Origin: Acidobacteriota bacterium | GTDB lineage: Bacteria > Acidobacteriota > Terriglobia > Terriglobales > Acidobacteriaceae | Length of the DNA stretch: 64,000 nucleotides | Assembly (NCBI GenBank): GCA_021792795.1 | Contig: JAJYUB010000016.1 | Span: forward strand, 1 to 64,000 | Reading direction: 5' to 3' | Shown here: positions 1-8,399 of the stretch, one piece after another | Layout of the letters: the number at the start of each line of letters is the position of its first letter | Numbering within the stretch: position 1 is the first letter of the stretch | Made by a program: the position numbers and the translations under genes | The notes under the pieces: model-generated | What the model saw: the letters and a program-made list of their open reading frames with translations, nothing else | The model's database searches: none | What the model was told of the DNA's origin: nothing

Positions 1-2
1 TT

Positions 3-260
3 GTTTGGACAACGGACGCACCGTATCGCGAAACAGCGGAGGAACTGGCGGAGCATGCAGCCAATGGAGCATTGGCTGTCGAGATGCAAGCGGCTTCACT
101 GTTTGCTTTCGCACAAGCGCGTCACGCGAACGTGGGTATGGTGGCCCATGTAACAAATGCCATCGACCATACTGGAGAGCCGTTCGATAAGGGATCGGAT
201 GAGCAAAGCTGGCACATCGCTCAGGCTATGTGCCGTGCTTGTAAATCCCTACTCAGATAA
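3..260 (+). CDS. Nucleoside phosphorylase family protein, C-terminal end (partial)
   Basis: Only the last 85 codons are in the window; the frame is open to the left edge and stops at 258-260. The visible part begins VWTTDAPYRET and continues with an AVEMQAASLFAFA stretch. This resembles the end of the purine/uridine phosphorylase superfamily, where the Met-Glu pair contacts the ribose and the TTDAPYRE loop helps form the active site. The substrate (uridine, purine nucleoside or methylthioadenosine) cannot be told from the fragment. The next gene is convergent, about 95 bp away. Confidence 0.75.
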   Translation, partial: VWTTDAPYRETAEELAEHAANGALAVEMQAASLFAFAQARHANVGMVAHVTNAIDHTGEPFDKGSDEQSWHIAQAMCRACKSLLR

Positions 261-354
261 CAACTACTCTCCTTTTTAACGAGGACAGCTCAGTCGAGCG
301 TCGTGCTGTGTCTCAGGTGCGCTATCCGTGTTTAATTTCTCGGATGGTCAAACG

Positions 355-3300
355 TTATCCTTCCTGTGCCTGTTTATCGAATCTGCCGAAGCGCAAAGCC
401 AAGCTCGGCAGCACCAGCAGATTGAGCGTGGTGGATGTAATCAGCCCTCCGAGGATGACAATGGCGAGTGGCCCTTCAATCTCCTGCCCGGCAGCTCCGC
501 TGCCAATGGCCAGGGGCAGCAGTCCAAGCGCTGTCACCAGTGCTGTCATCAGGATCGGAGCCAAGCGTTCCGATGCTCCATGAACGGCTGTTTCGTAGCC
601 CCACTCCATGCCTTCCACCTCGACCAGATGCTCGTAATGCGAAATCAGCATGATGGAGTTGCGCACGGTGATTCCAAAGAGGGTGACGAATCCAACCATC
701 GCTCCCAGCGAAAGCTCGCCCCCGCCAGCAAAGACAGCAAGAACGCCGCCGACCAGAGCAAAGGGAATATTCACCAGCACAAGGACCAGGTTGCGCCAAT
801 TCATCAGAACGATGGAAAGCAGCAGCATAATCCCAAGGGCAGCCAGGAGCGAATGGACAAGAAGGTCACGGCGCGACCGGGCCTGGGCCGCTGCGGTGCC
901 TGAAAACTGTACATAGTCTCCAGGCGCGAGATGCACTTTAGCCGCAATCTGTGCCTGTGCATTGTGTACGAATGCATCCGTGTTATTTCCGGCGACGTTG
1001 AGGGTGATTGTCTGGACCCGGCGAGCGCCGTCATGCAATATGTTGTACCGCCCAGAGGTTTGATACACGCTGGCCAGTTCGCCGAGAGGGACATAGATGC
1101 CGTCTGGGTTCTTGATGGGCAGCGCGGAGATCGAATCCACTCGATTGCGAGCATCTGGCGGCAAAATCACCGATACGGCGAAGACCCGGTTTCCCTCGTA
1201 AACATCGCCGACCTGTTCCCCCTGGTACGCGGTGCTCACATCCTGCAGAACGCTTACCGGATCGAAGCCCCAATGCAAGAGTGCCTGCGGGCGCAGTTTG
1301 ACTGCAATCTCCGGCGTTCCCGGCGGAGATTGCATCTGTACCTCGGTCGCTCCCGGTACTCCATTGAGCACACGCGCAACCTGCTGGGCCTCTTGATCCA
1401 GTTGGTCAAGGTCGGGGCCATAGATATTGACGACGACGGAGGCGGTGTAACCCGAAAGCGTCTCCTCGATACGTTCGGTCAGGAAAGTATTCAAGGAAAA
1501 AGAAAGACCGGAAAACTGTGTCAGGCTCTTGCGAATTTCTCCCTGTGCGGCTTCTTCCTGTTCGCCTCCCATCGGCTTCAGATCAACGTCCATTTCGCTG
1601 TAATTGGGTCCCCATGTATCGTCAGCCAGTTCGGTGCGACCTACATCTTGAGAGACCGACCTGATAAATGGCAGTTTCAATAGTGCGGCCGTCACTCTCC
1701 GTCCTTCCCGCAGAGAATCATCCAGAGACGTTCCCGGAATCGCGATCATATGGAGAATGTAATGACCTTCATGCAGTTCGGGAAGGAAGCTGGTTCCAAA
1801 GAAAGGCAAAGCGGCAATCCCGCAAATCGTAACGACGACAACGAAGCCGATCATCAATCCGGGGATTTGTTCTATGCGTCCGAGAATGGAAATATATCGC
1901 TTCTTCAACCAAGAGATAACTGGAGGTTCTTTCTTGCCGGGCGGACGATTTCCTAAAACCAGCATTGCAAGGGCTGGCGTGACAGTAAGCGCGACAACGA
2001 GCGATGCCATGATCGACAGGATGTACGCAATGCCAAGAGGAGCAAACAGCCTTCCCGCAATGCCGGAGAGGGTCAGGACCGGCGTGAAAACAAGCGCGAC
2101 AGCAAACGTAGCATAGACCACAGCGCTTCTGACTTCGATGGAAGCATCGAGCACTACGTTGAACGTTGGCCGTGGATTTTCCTTTGCAGCGTTTTCACGC
2201 AATCGACGCAGGATGTTTTCCACGTCGATCACAGCATCATCCACCACTTCGCCGATCGCAATGGCGAGTCCGCCCAGGGTCATCGTATTGAGCGAGAACC
2301 CCATGTGGTCCATCACCGTGACAGCGGCGAGCAGCGACAATGGGATCGCGGTACACGAAATTGCTGCGGTCCGAATGTCGAACAAGAACAGGAAAAGAAC
2401 AAGAATAACGAGCGCAGCACCGATCAGAAGAGACGTTCGGATGTTATGGATGGAGGTGTTGATGAAGTTTGCCGGCCTGAAGAGATCAGACCGCATATCG
2501 ATTCCTTGCTGCTGAAGCGCTGGATTGAGTTCCTGAAGCGCCTTCTCCACACGGCTGGTCACGTCCAAAGTGTTCGATCCGTACTGCGCGGCAACCACCA
2601 GAATAACGCCGGTTTTTCCTTCGACCGATGCCGCGCCGAAAGGCGGCGCTGCGCCTTCGCGTACATCCGCCACCTGTCCCAAGGTGACGTTTGCGCCATT
2701 CTGCCGCACCAGCACGGTCGATGCAATTTGCTCCGGGGTGAGGGACTGCCCTTCGGATTGGAGAATGAGCCGTTGGTTCCGGTTTTCGATGAATCCAGCG
2801 CCGAGAATGCCGGTAGCTTTTTGTGCGGCTGCGACAACTTCATTGAGCGAAAGATTGTATTTGACTAGCCGCTCTGGAAGGAACTGGACCTGCAATTGCT
2901 TGAGGTCGCCCCCAAAGACGTAGACGTCCGCCACGCCCGGAACGGCCAAGAGTCGAGGTCGAAGAGTCCAGTCGGCAGTTGTCCGCAATTGCATCAAGGA
3001 TTGTTTGTCTGAGGTAAGCCCCAGCACGAGTACCGTACTGGTGGATGAGGTGAGCGGCGTCATAATCGGAGCTTTGACGCCCAAAGGCAACTGACCCGCT
3101 ATGGTGGAAAGGCGCTCTGCTACAAGCTGGCGGTCCAGATAAATATCGTTGCCAGCCCGAAATACCACATCGATGACGGATAGCCCTTGGATGGAATTGG
3201 AGCGTAAAGAATCGATCCCGGTCACGCCATTGATGACGTTCTCAATGGGCTGTGTCACCAGCAGCTCCACTTGTTCAGGCGACAGCCCCGGCGCTTCCGT

Positions 3301-3450
3301 CTGTATCGAGACACGGGGAGGGGCAAACTCGGGAAACACGTCATACCTTGCTTGCGTCAGTGTGTAGAGGCCGTACCCTAACATGGCGAGGGCGAGCGAC
3401 AGAACGACACCGCGAAAACGGAGCGAGAAGCGAACGATGGCACTCAACAT
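355..3450 (-). CDS. RND efflux pump, heavy-metal (CusA/CzcA-like) inner-membrane permease
   Basis: A 1031-residue proton-driven RND transporter, the normal length for the family. It has an N-terminal membrane helix, two large periplasmic regions and helix 4 reading LAIAIGEVVDDAVIDVEN. The acidic residues there (about D404, D405, D409, E411) resemble the proton relay of heavy-metal (HME) pumps rather than drug pumps. I chose the ATG at 3450, preceded by AGAGGA; the longer frame would start at a TTG at 3471. It is the last gene of a minus-strand operon, 21 nt after the adaptor gene. It lacks the CusA methionine triad seen in the second pump at 30210-33362, so the substrate is more likely a divalent cation such as Co, Zn, Cd or Ni than Cu(I); this is inference. 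Confidence 0.85.
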   Translation of the reverse strand: MLSAIVRFSLRFRGVVLSLALAMLGYGLYTLTQARYDVFPEFAPPRVSIQTEAPGLSPEQVELLVTQPIENVINGVTGIDSLRSNSIQGLSVIDVVFRAGNDIYLDRQLVAERLSTIAGQLPLGVKAPIMTPLTSSTSTVLVLGLTSDKQSLMQLRTTADWTLRPRLLAVPGVADVYVFGGDLKQLQVQFLPERLVKYNLSLNEVVAAAQKATGILGAGFIENRNQRLILQSEGQSLTPEQIASTVLVRQNGANVTLGQVADVREGAAPPFGAASVEGKTGVILVVAAQYGSNTLDVTSRVEKALQELNPALQQQGIDMRSDLFRPANFINTSIHNIRTSLLIGAALVILVLFLFLFDIRTAAISCTAIPLSLLAAVTVMDHMGFSLNTMTLGGLAIAIGEVVDDAVIDVENILRRLRENAAKENPRPTFNVVLDASIEVRSAVVYATFAVALVFTPVLTLSGIAGRLFAPLGIAYILSIMASLVVALTVTPALAMLVLGNRPPGKKEPPVISWLKKRYISILGRIEQIPGLMIGFVVVVTICGIAALPFFGTSFLPELHEGHYILHMIAIPGTSLDDSLREGRRVTAALLKLPFIRSVSQDVGRTELADDTWGPNYSEMDVDLKPMGGEQEEAAQGEIRKSLTQFSGLSFSLNTFLTERIEETLSGYTASVVVNIYGPDLDQLDQEAQQVARVLNGVPGATEVQMQSPPGTPEIAVKLRPQALLHWGFDPVSVLQDVSTAYQGEQVGDVYEGNRVFAVSVILPPDARNRVDSISALPIKNPDGIYVPLGELASVYQTSGRYNILHDGARRVQTITLNVAGNNTDAFVHNAQAQIAAKVHLAPGDYVQFSGTAAAQARSRRDLLVHSLLAALGIMLLLSIVLMNWRNLVLVLVNIPFALVGGVLAVFAGGGELSLGAMVGFVTLFGITVRNSIMLISHYEHLVEVEGMEWGYETAVHGASERLAPILMTALVTALGLLPLAIGSGAAGQEIEGPLAIVILGGLITSTTLNLLVLPSLALRFGRFDKQAQEG

Positions 3451-3471
3451 TGTGTTTTCCTCTAACTCCAA

Positions 3472-4518
3472 TCAGTCCTGGTCCGCCTGAATCTGAGAGC
3501 GAAACTCTTCCGACAGCAAGGTCTGCGCGCCTTTGGTAACGACGCGCGATCCTGGACGAATCCCCTGCCTTTGGAACCAGCCCTTCCCAACCGGGCTGGA
3601 AATCTGGACCGATGTGCGCACGAATTTACCCGCTGATTCTTCGACATAACACCAGGCGCTTCCTTGCGACCACACCACCGCGCCCGAGGGGATGACGGCC
3701 CCGTTTTGCGGCGGTCCCGCTGGCAGGAAAACGCTGAGGTTGATTCCCGGAACCAGGCCAGGATGCGGTGCGAGGAGATAGAGAAGGCTTGGCACTTGCA
3801 GACGTGGATCGAGTTGCGGAAGGACTGATACAAAGCGGCCGGGCGCATGAGTGCCGTCCGCATACTGCACCACCGCCTGCCGGGGTGCGGCAAACGAGCG
3901 GGATGCCGTGCCTGTCACCTGCAGCAGAAACGTCCGCTGCATCAACAGAGCATCCAGTTGCGGTGAGTTCTCCGCGAGCCAGCCGGCAACGACCGGACCC
4001 CAGTGGAGCAAGGTCGCGCTTTTCAAGATCGTGATGCTCTGCTGCGCATTCTGCACCAGGGCTGCATCGCTCTCAGCGGTTGCGCGGGCCGCCTCGACCG
4101 CCTTGTCCGAGGCGTTCTTGCCATTCTGGTTCAATTGGCGCAAACGTTCATACTCTGTCGAAGATGCACGAGCGCTCGCGCGTGCTCGAAGCAGGTTCGT
4201 AGCGGATGTGTTGTAGCTGGCCTTCAAATCAAGGAGTGGCTGAAGCTGCACGACAACGCCCGTTGCCTGATTTTCCAATTCCTGCCTGTCGGGGTTCACA
4301 ACGGCGGTGACAATGCCGTTTGCTTTTTGTGCCGCAGCATCGAATGTGAGCACCGTATGCCCGTTCTCCGACGTGACGCGGGACGCAGCCTGAACCGGAG
4401 CGTCGCGTTGCGCCTCGGCAGCCTGCTCGGAACGTCCCGCAAGAAAACCCCAGATCAGCCCACCAGCAATGGCGATACATATCAGAGAAAGGATGACGAT
4501 ACGGAAAATCGATTTCAT
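3472..4518 (-). CDS. RND efflux periplasmic adaptor (membrane fusion protein)
   Basis: A 348-residue HlyD/CusB-type adaptor that would bridge the inner-membrane pump and the outer-membrane channel. The N-terminus has a single hydrophobic anchor (IVILSLICIAIAGGLIWGF). An Ala/Gln/Arg-rich coiled-coil hairpin follows (roughly residues 90-165), then beta-barrel and membrane-proximal domains rich in Val and Gly. It is short for an adaptor and has no extra metal-binding domain. Its start overlaps the stop of the upstream channel gene by 4 nt (ATGA type) and the pump gene follows, so the three are one transcript in the order channel, adaptor, pump. Confidence 0.8.
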   Translation of the reverse strand: MKSIFRIVILSLICIAIAGGLIWGFLAGRSEQAAEAQRDAPVQAASRVTSENGHTVLTFDAAAQKANGIVTAVVNPDRQELENQATGVVVQLQPLLDLKASYNTSATNLLRARASARASSTEYERLRQLNQNGKNASDKAVEAARATAESDAALVQNAQQSITILKSATLLHWGPVVAGWLAENSPQLDALLMQRTFLLQVTGTASRSFAAPRQAVVQYADGTHAPGRFVSVLPQLDPRLQVPSLLYLLAPHPGLVPGINLSVFLPAGPPQNGAVIPSGAVVWSQGSAWCYVEESAGKFVRTSVQISSPVGKGWFQRQGIRPGSRVVTKGAQTLLSEEFRSQIQADQD

Positions 4519-5939
4519 CGGTGACTCCTTGTGAAACTTAGCTGCTGCCGTGGTGCGATCGGGGGAAAGGCCGGTGTGGTTCCGGGGTCGATTGGTCGCT
4601 GGAGAGCATCTTCCAGCAAACCGAGAGCAAGCTGCGCTTGATGAAGGGCGTTCAATTCAGCACCTTCCGCAGCAGCCGTTTGAAGCTTGGCGGCGATCAC
4701 CGTAAACTGCTCTGTCTCGCCGGACTGAAGCAGACGGGTGGCTGCCTGTTGCTGCTCTTCCAATTGGGAAACGGACTGCTTGCTTTGCTGAAGCGCTGCA
4801 TCGGCGGCGGCATATTGCGCCAGCGCATTGTTCGTGTCCGAGATGACCGTGCTTTGAATAGCGAGAAGGCGTGCCCCAGCTACTTTGCGTTGCGCTTCCG
4901 CTTCGGCGATCGGGCCTTGGTTGTGATTGCGTATGGGCAAAACGGACGAGAGGTTGAGCGAAATGAAGTGAGAGGCTTCTTCATAGGCGTAACCCGGTCC
5001 AAGATCGATGTCTGGGTATTGGCGTGCGATTTGGAGCTGCAAAGCGGATTGTGCCGCCTCATACTGCTCCAGAGCGCGTTGCACATCCAGCCTGTTCCGT
5101 ACAGCCGCTTCACGAATTGCTTGCGATGGCAGCAAGGCGACCGCAGGCGGATGATCGAGGTCCGGCCAAGTCAAATTCTTCCCATCGAGCGCTGAATCGG
5201 GAATTCCGATGGCCGCTGCCAGAGCAGCGTGGGTGGTATTCACCTGACCTTCCGCCGTGCGAATTGCTTGACGAAGGCTGGTCAGCTCGATTCGCGCCGT
5301 TGTCACTTGAGGCAGCGCAATCTCGCCAGCGCGGAAGCGTGTTTCGATCATCTGCGCATACTTGGTTTGCAACGACTCCTGTTCCAGTAGCAGATCTGCT
5401 GTTCTTTTTGCGTATAGATGATCCGCCAGCGCCAAACGGACCCGGCTGCGCACGACCCAGGCGGTTTGGGCGATCTGAAGGCGGCTCGCCTGGCTCAGAT
5501 GGGTTGCGTTCGCAATCCGGTAACCGCGCTTGCCAGCAGTTTCAATCGGCAGCGAGAAATCAAATGCCATGATGGGTTGGCTGGCCGGTGGAGATTGATA
5601 ACCGGGTCCGACACTTACAGTCGGATTCGGTTTCATCGCGGCGGTTTGAATCGCCGCCTCGGCAGAAGCCGCATTCGCGCGAGCTACGTCCAGATCGGGA
5701 TTAAAGTAGTAAGCAGCTAAAGTCAATGAATCGAGGTCCCAAGTTTTAAGCGGCCATACCGGTGTCTGAAAACCGCCATTTTGATTCATCCATGACCGCA
5801 AATCGGGGTCGTCCAGGCTGCGGTTATAAAGACTGCTAGCCAAAGCCGCAGGCGAGATGGGAGCTGCATGGTATTTATACGGAGCACAGCCCGCGAGAAA
5901 CACAGCGGCAAGCAGCGCCCACATTGCAATGGGTTTCAT
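4515..5939 (-). CDS. TolC-family outer-membrane efflux lipoprotein
   Basis: A 474-residue outer-membrane factor. The start MKPIAMWALLAAVFLAGCAPY is a lipoprotein signal with lipobox LAGC (Cys about residue 18). The body has the two repeated helical segments typical of TolC/CusC channels, rich in Ala, Gln and Leu (for example the DVARANAASAEAAI and QYAAADAALQQSKQS regions). It is the first gene of the efflux operon and overlaps the adaptor gene by 4 nt. It would form the exit duct through the outer membrane and periplasm. Confidence 0.85.
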   Translation of the reverse strand: MKPIAMWALLAAVFLAGCAPYKYHAAPISPAALASSLYNRSLDDPDLRSWMNQNGGFQTPVWPLKTWDLDSLTLAAYYFNPDLDVARANAASAEAAIQTAAMKPNPTVSVGPGYQSPPASQPIMAFDFSLPIETAGKRGYRIANATHLSQASRLQIAQTAWVVRSRVRLALADHLYAKRTADLLLEQESLQTKYAQMIETRFRAGEIALPQVTTARIELTSLRQAIRTAEGQVNTTHAALAAAIGIPDSALDGKNLTWPDLDHPPAVALLPSQAIREAAVRNRLDVQRALEQYEAAQSALQLQIARQYPDIDLGPGYAYEEASHFISLNLSSVLPIRNHNQGPIAEAEAQRKVAGARLLAIQSTVISDTNNALAQYAAADAALQQSKQSVSQLEEQQQAATRLLQSGETEQFTVIAAKLQTAAAEGAELNALHQAQLALGLLEDALQRPIDPGTTPAFPPIAPRQQLSFTRSHR

Positions 5940-6019
5940 GGATACTCCTGAGAGCCAAAGTTCGAGATAAGCGCAGACAGACTGCCGCGAATGAACTGGA
6001 GACAGGAAAAAAGCCGGGA

Positions 6020-6424
6020 CTAGATGCGGAGGGAGATTGCGCTTAGAGGTGGGGAGAACAGAAGGCGTTCGCGTTCAAATGTTTCGTGTTGGCGCCATGC
6101 GCCATGCGATAGACCCAGAAGCCCCAGAGGAAGCATTCCGGATAACGACAAGCAAAAGCTGAACAGGCGGCGGATCAATACCGCAATGCCGACACAGAAG
6201 ATCAGCATGGAACTGAGCATCATCAGCAGGAACTCTGGATCGGTCGGGAAAAGTTTCGTGTCGTGGATGTCGAAAGCTTCATGATCAGCGCTCCCATCAT
6301 GACCATAATGAGGACGCCGACGGAAAAGCCGATAATGCGCTTCCACTGCACACCTCGATGATACCTCAGCCAGTGCGAAGCACTCAATGCAACCGATAGC
6401 CGGTTCGATCGGAATATGATTTAG
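6020..6424 (-). pseudogene. Possible small two-helix membrane protein, broken by a frameshift
   Basis: No single intact frame covers this stretch, but two adjacent minus-strand frames look protein-like. One frame, from about 6350, reads VQWKRIIGFSVGVLIMVMMG, a membrane helix, and stops shortly after. The neighbouring frame continues with FDIHDTKLFPTDPEFLL, a second helix (MMLSSMLIFCVGIAVLI) and a polar tail ending at 6020. A single-base change would join them into a protein of about 110 residues. It lies just upstream of the efflux operon on the same strand, so it may have been an accessory protein of that system. Sequencing error is an alternative. The family is not recognised. Confidence 0.35.
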
Positions 6425-6431
6425 GAACCGT

Positions 6432-7076
6432 ATGTCGGAACTGTTTCAAATTCGCACCCCGCTTCCTGAAAGTCAGATATGCGCCCCCGTGCGTCATGCC
6501 GCCACTGCGGTCTTCTGGCTTCAAGGGATAACGCTGGCATGGATGCTGGTGGAAACCGCGGTCTCACTATACGCCGCAGTGGAAGCTCACAGCCCGGCCA
6601 TGCTTGCCTTCGGTTCCGATAGCATTGTTGAGCTGTTTTCTGCCAGCGTAGTGCTCTTGCAGTTCCTACCGCGAGTCTCGATTTCGGAACGGATAGCTGG
6701 CCGCATTGCCGGGGTTCTTCTCTTTTTTCTTGCGCTGGTCGTATTGCTGATCGCGGCTCTATCGTTGGTGCTGCATCTGCGGCCTGAAACAAGTTGCGCA
6801 GGAATCGGAATCACCATTGCGGCCATTATCGCAATGCCAATCCTTGCTGCCCTAAAGCGCCGGGAGGCGCGGCGGAGAAATAATCTAGCCTTGGCGGCGG
6901 ATGCGACCCAATCCGCTACCTGTGCATATCTGGCCTTCATCACTTTGGTTGGACTCTTGCTAAATGCCGTCTTCCATATCGCATGGTTCGATCCCATCGC
7001 CGCATTGGTTGCGATCCCATTCCTGCTCAAAGAGGGTCAGGCAGCTTGGCGGGGAAAGCCTTGCCGTTGTTGCTAA
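6432..7076 (+). CDS. Cation-efflux (CDF-like) membrane protein without cytoplasmic tail
   Basis: A 214-residue membrane protein with about five or six helices. Features typical of cation diffusion facilitators are FGSDSIVELFSA in an early helix and LAADATQSATCAY in a later one, where the Asp residues would bind the transported metal. The long C-terminal cytoplasmic domain of classical CDF proteins is missing; the protein ends in GKPCRCC, a possible metal-binding tail. The start ATG has an AGGA six bases upstream. It is divergent from the RND operon, which suggests one metal-resistance locus. Substrate unknown. Confidence 0.7.
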   Translation: MSELFQIRTPLPESQICAPVRHAATAVFWLQGITLAWMLVETAVSLYAAVEAHSPAMLAFGSDSIVELFSASVVLLQFLPRVSISERIAGRIAGVLLFFLALVVLLIAALSLVLHLRPETSCAGIGITIAAIIAMPILAALKRREARRRNNLALAADATQSATCAYLAFITLVGLLLNAVFHIAWFDPIAALVAIPFLLKEGQAAWRGKPCRCC

Positions 7077-7317
7077 CGGCCTCTTCGCTTTGAACTGACC
7101 CGTCCTTAATTCCACAACTACAAAAGCTCGGTAGGCGCTACGCGCGCCTTTCCCCCACTTCGTGCCGCTCCGGTGGGCGGCCCAGCGCATAAAACCGCGC
7201 TGAACGGGCCTCTCCGAGTCTGTTCGGGCCAGCGCCGTCTGCGCGCCAAACGATGGTACGTGTTTGGCACTTGTCGCGCCCACCCTCCAGCCTCCCACCT
7301 CCGCTGCCCTCGTTCTG

Positions 7318-7392
7318 CCTTGGTGTCCGTTTGTCCGGGTTTGTCCGCTGCGCTTTGTGAAGGACAAACCACTCCCAAACGGGACACCAAGG
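7318..7392 (+). promoter_or_regulatory. Large imperfect palindrome just upstream of the ArdC-like gene
   Basis: CCTTGGTGTCC at 7318-7328 pairs with GGACACCAAGG at 7382-7392. Further in, GTTTG pairs with CAAAC and GGTTTGTCC pairs with GGACAAACC. The two arms form a long interrupted stem with a loop of about 15 nt. The right arm runs into the purine-rich ribosome-binding region (AAGGAAGGG) of the gene starting at 7406. It could be an operator or an RNA hairpin controlling translation. Nothing else is recognised in the gap 7077-7405. Confidence 0.5.
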
Positions 7393-7405
7393 AAGGGCAA
7401 AAACA

Positions 7406-8317
7406 ATGGAATATCCAAGCAACAACAACCCCAACAACAACGGCAACCGTGGCAGTAAGGAAAAAACTGCCACACAACAACTCATCAAGCAGAATGTAGA
7501 CTTCCTCATCCAGCAGCTTGAGGCAGGAAAGAGCGAGGCGCTCACCGCCTACCTGAACGCCATGAGCCGTTTTCACAACTACTCTTTCGGCAACATTCTC
7601 GAAATCGCACGTCAAAAGCCCGACGCGACCCGCGTTGCCGGAATGTATGCGTGGAACCAGCTTGGCCGCAGAGTGAAGAAGGGCGAGCACGGCATCCGCA
7701 TTCTTGCCCCCATCATCGGCGTCAAGCGCAAGCCGCAGGAAGAGGCCGAAAAAGACCTCACCAAGCAGAATGTCGCTGTCTTGGTTGGCTTCCGTAATGC
7801 CTATGTCTTCGATGTTTCGCAGACCGATGGTGCAGAGCTTCCCGAACACGCCAGCGTCAAGGGCGACGTGGGAGAGAACCGCGAAAGACTGATTGACTTT
7901 ATCGGCGCTCAGAACATCGAGCTTGAGTTCAACGAGCGCATCGCGCCAGCAATGGGCGTGAGCTACGGCGGCAAGATCGTTCTCCTGCCGGGGCAGTCGA
8001 AAGCCGAGGAATTTTCAACCCTTGTGCATGAACTGGCGCACGAAATGTTACACAAGGCCGACCGCCGCACGACAACCACCAAAGTTGTCCGCGAAACCGA
8101 AGCCGAGGCCATCGCCTTTGTAGTCGGCAAGGCCGTTGGCCTACAGACGGGAACCGCGTCCGCTGATTACATCCAGCTTTACCACGGCAACGCGTCGCTG
8201 CTGGCTGAAAGTCTGGAGGTCATCCAGAAAGCATCCGCTGTCATTCTTTCAGCACTAGAAGCGAAACCGGAAGTCGAGGAGCAGGAACCGCAAGATGCAA
8301 TGGCAGTCGCCAGCTAG
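7406..8317 (+). CDS. ArdC-like antirestriction protein (ssDNA-binding domain plus zinc metallopeptidase-like domain)
   Basis: A 303-residue protein with two parts. Residues about 20-140 match the ArdC N-terminal single-strand-DNA-binding domain (YSFGNILEIARQKPDATRVAG, then GRRVKKGEHGIRILAP). Residues about 160-260 are an IrrE/M78-like metallopeptidase with HELAHEMLH (H208, E209, H212) and a downstream ETEAEA that supplies the third ligand. ArdC proteins are carried by plasmids and conjugative elements, where they protect incoming DNA from restriction. The N-terminus is a low-complexity Asn-rich stretch. The ParB-type gene follows 82 nt downstream. A cargo or transfer function for a mobile element is inferred. 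Confidence 0.85.
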   Translation: MEYPSNNNPNNNGNRGSKEKTATQQLIKQNVDFLIQQLEAGKSEALTAYLNAMSRFHNYSFGNILEIARQKPDATRVAGMYAWNQLGRRVKKGEHGIRILAPIIGVKRKPQEEAEKDLTKQNVAVLVGFRNAYVFDVSQTDGAELPEHASVKGDVGENRERLIDFIGAQNIELEFNERIAPAMGVSYGGKIVLLPGQSKAEEFSTLVHELAHEMLHKADRRTTTTKVVRETEAEAIAFVVGKAVGLQTGTASADYIQLYHGNASLLAESLEVIQKASAVILSALEAKPEVEEQEPQDAMAVAS

Positions 8318-8399
8318 TCCGCCGCAGTTCTATGGGCGGATGGCCAGCGGCTGTCCGCTCTCCCTATCCACGCACGTTCAACTACAGGAGAAGCGCATC

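Noticed and set aside
328-903. Plus-strand open frame of 191 codons opposite the first RND pump
   Set aside because: It is antisense to a well-supported RND coding sequence and has no recognisable motif; high GC opens shadow frames.
1-7400. Second copy of the tRNA-Glu 3' end as left attachment site
   Set aside because: No matching direct repeat was found by eye; a close 10-base lookalike near 7091 is too short to support a site.
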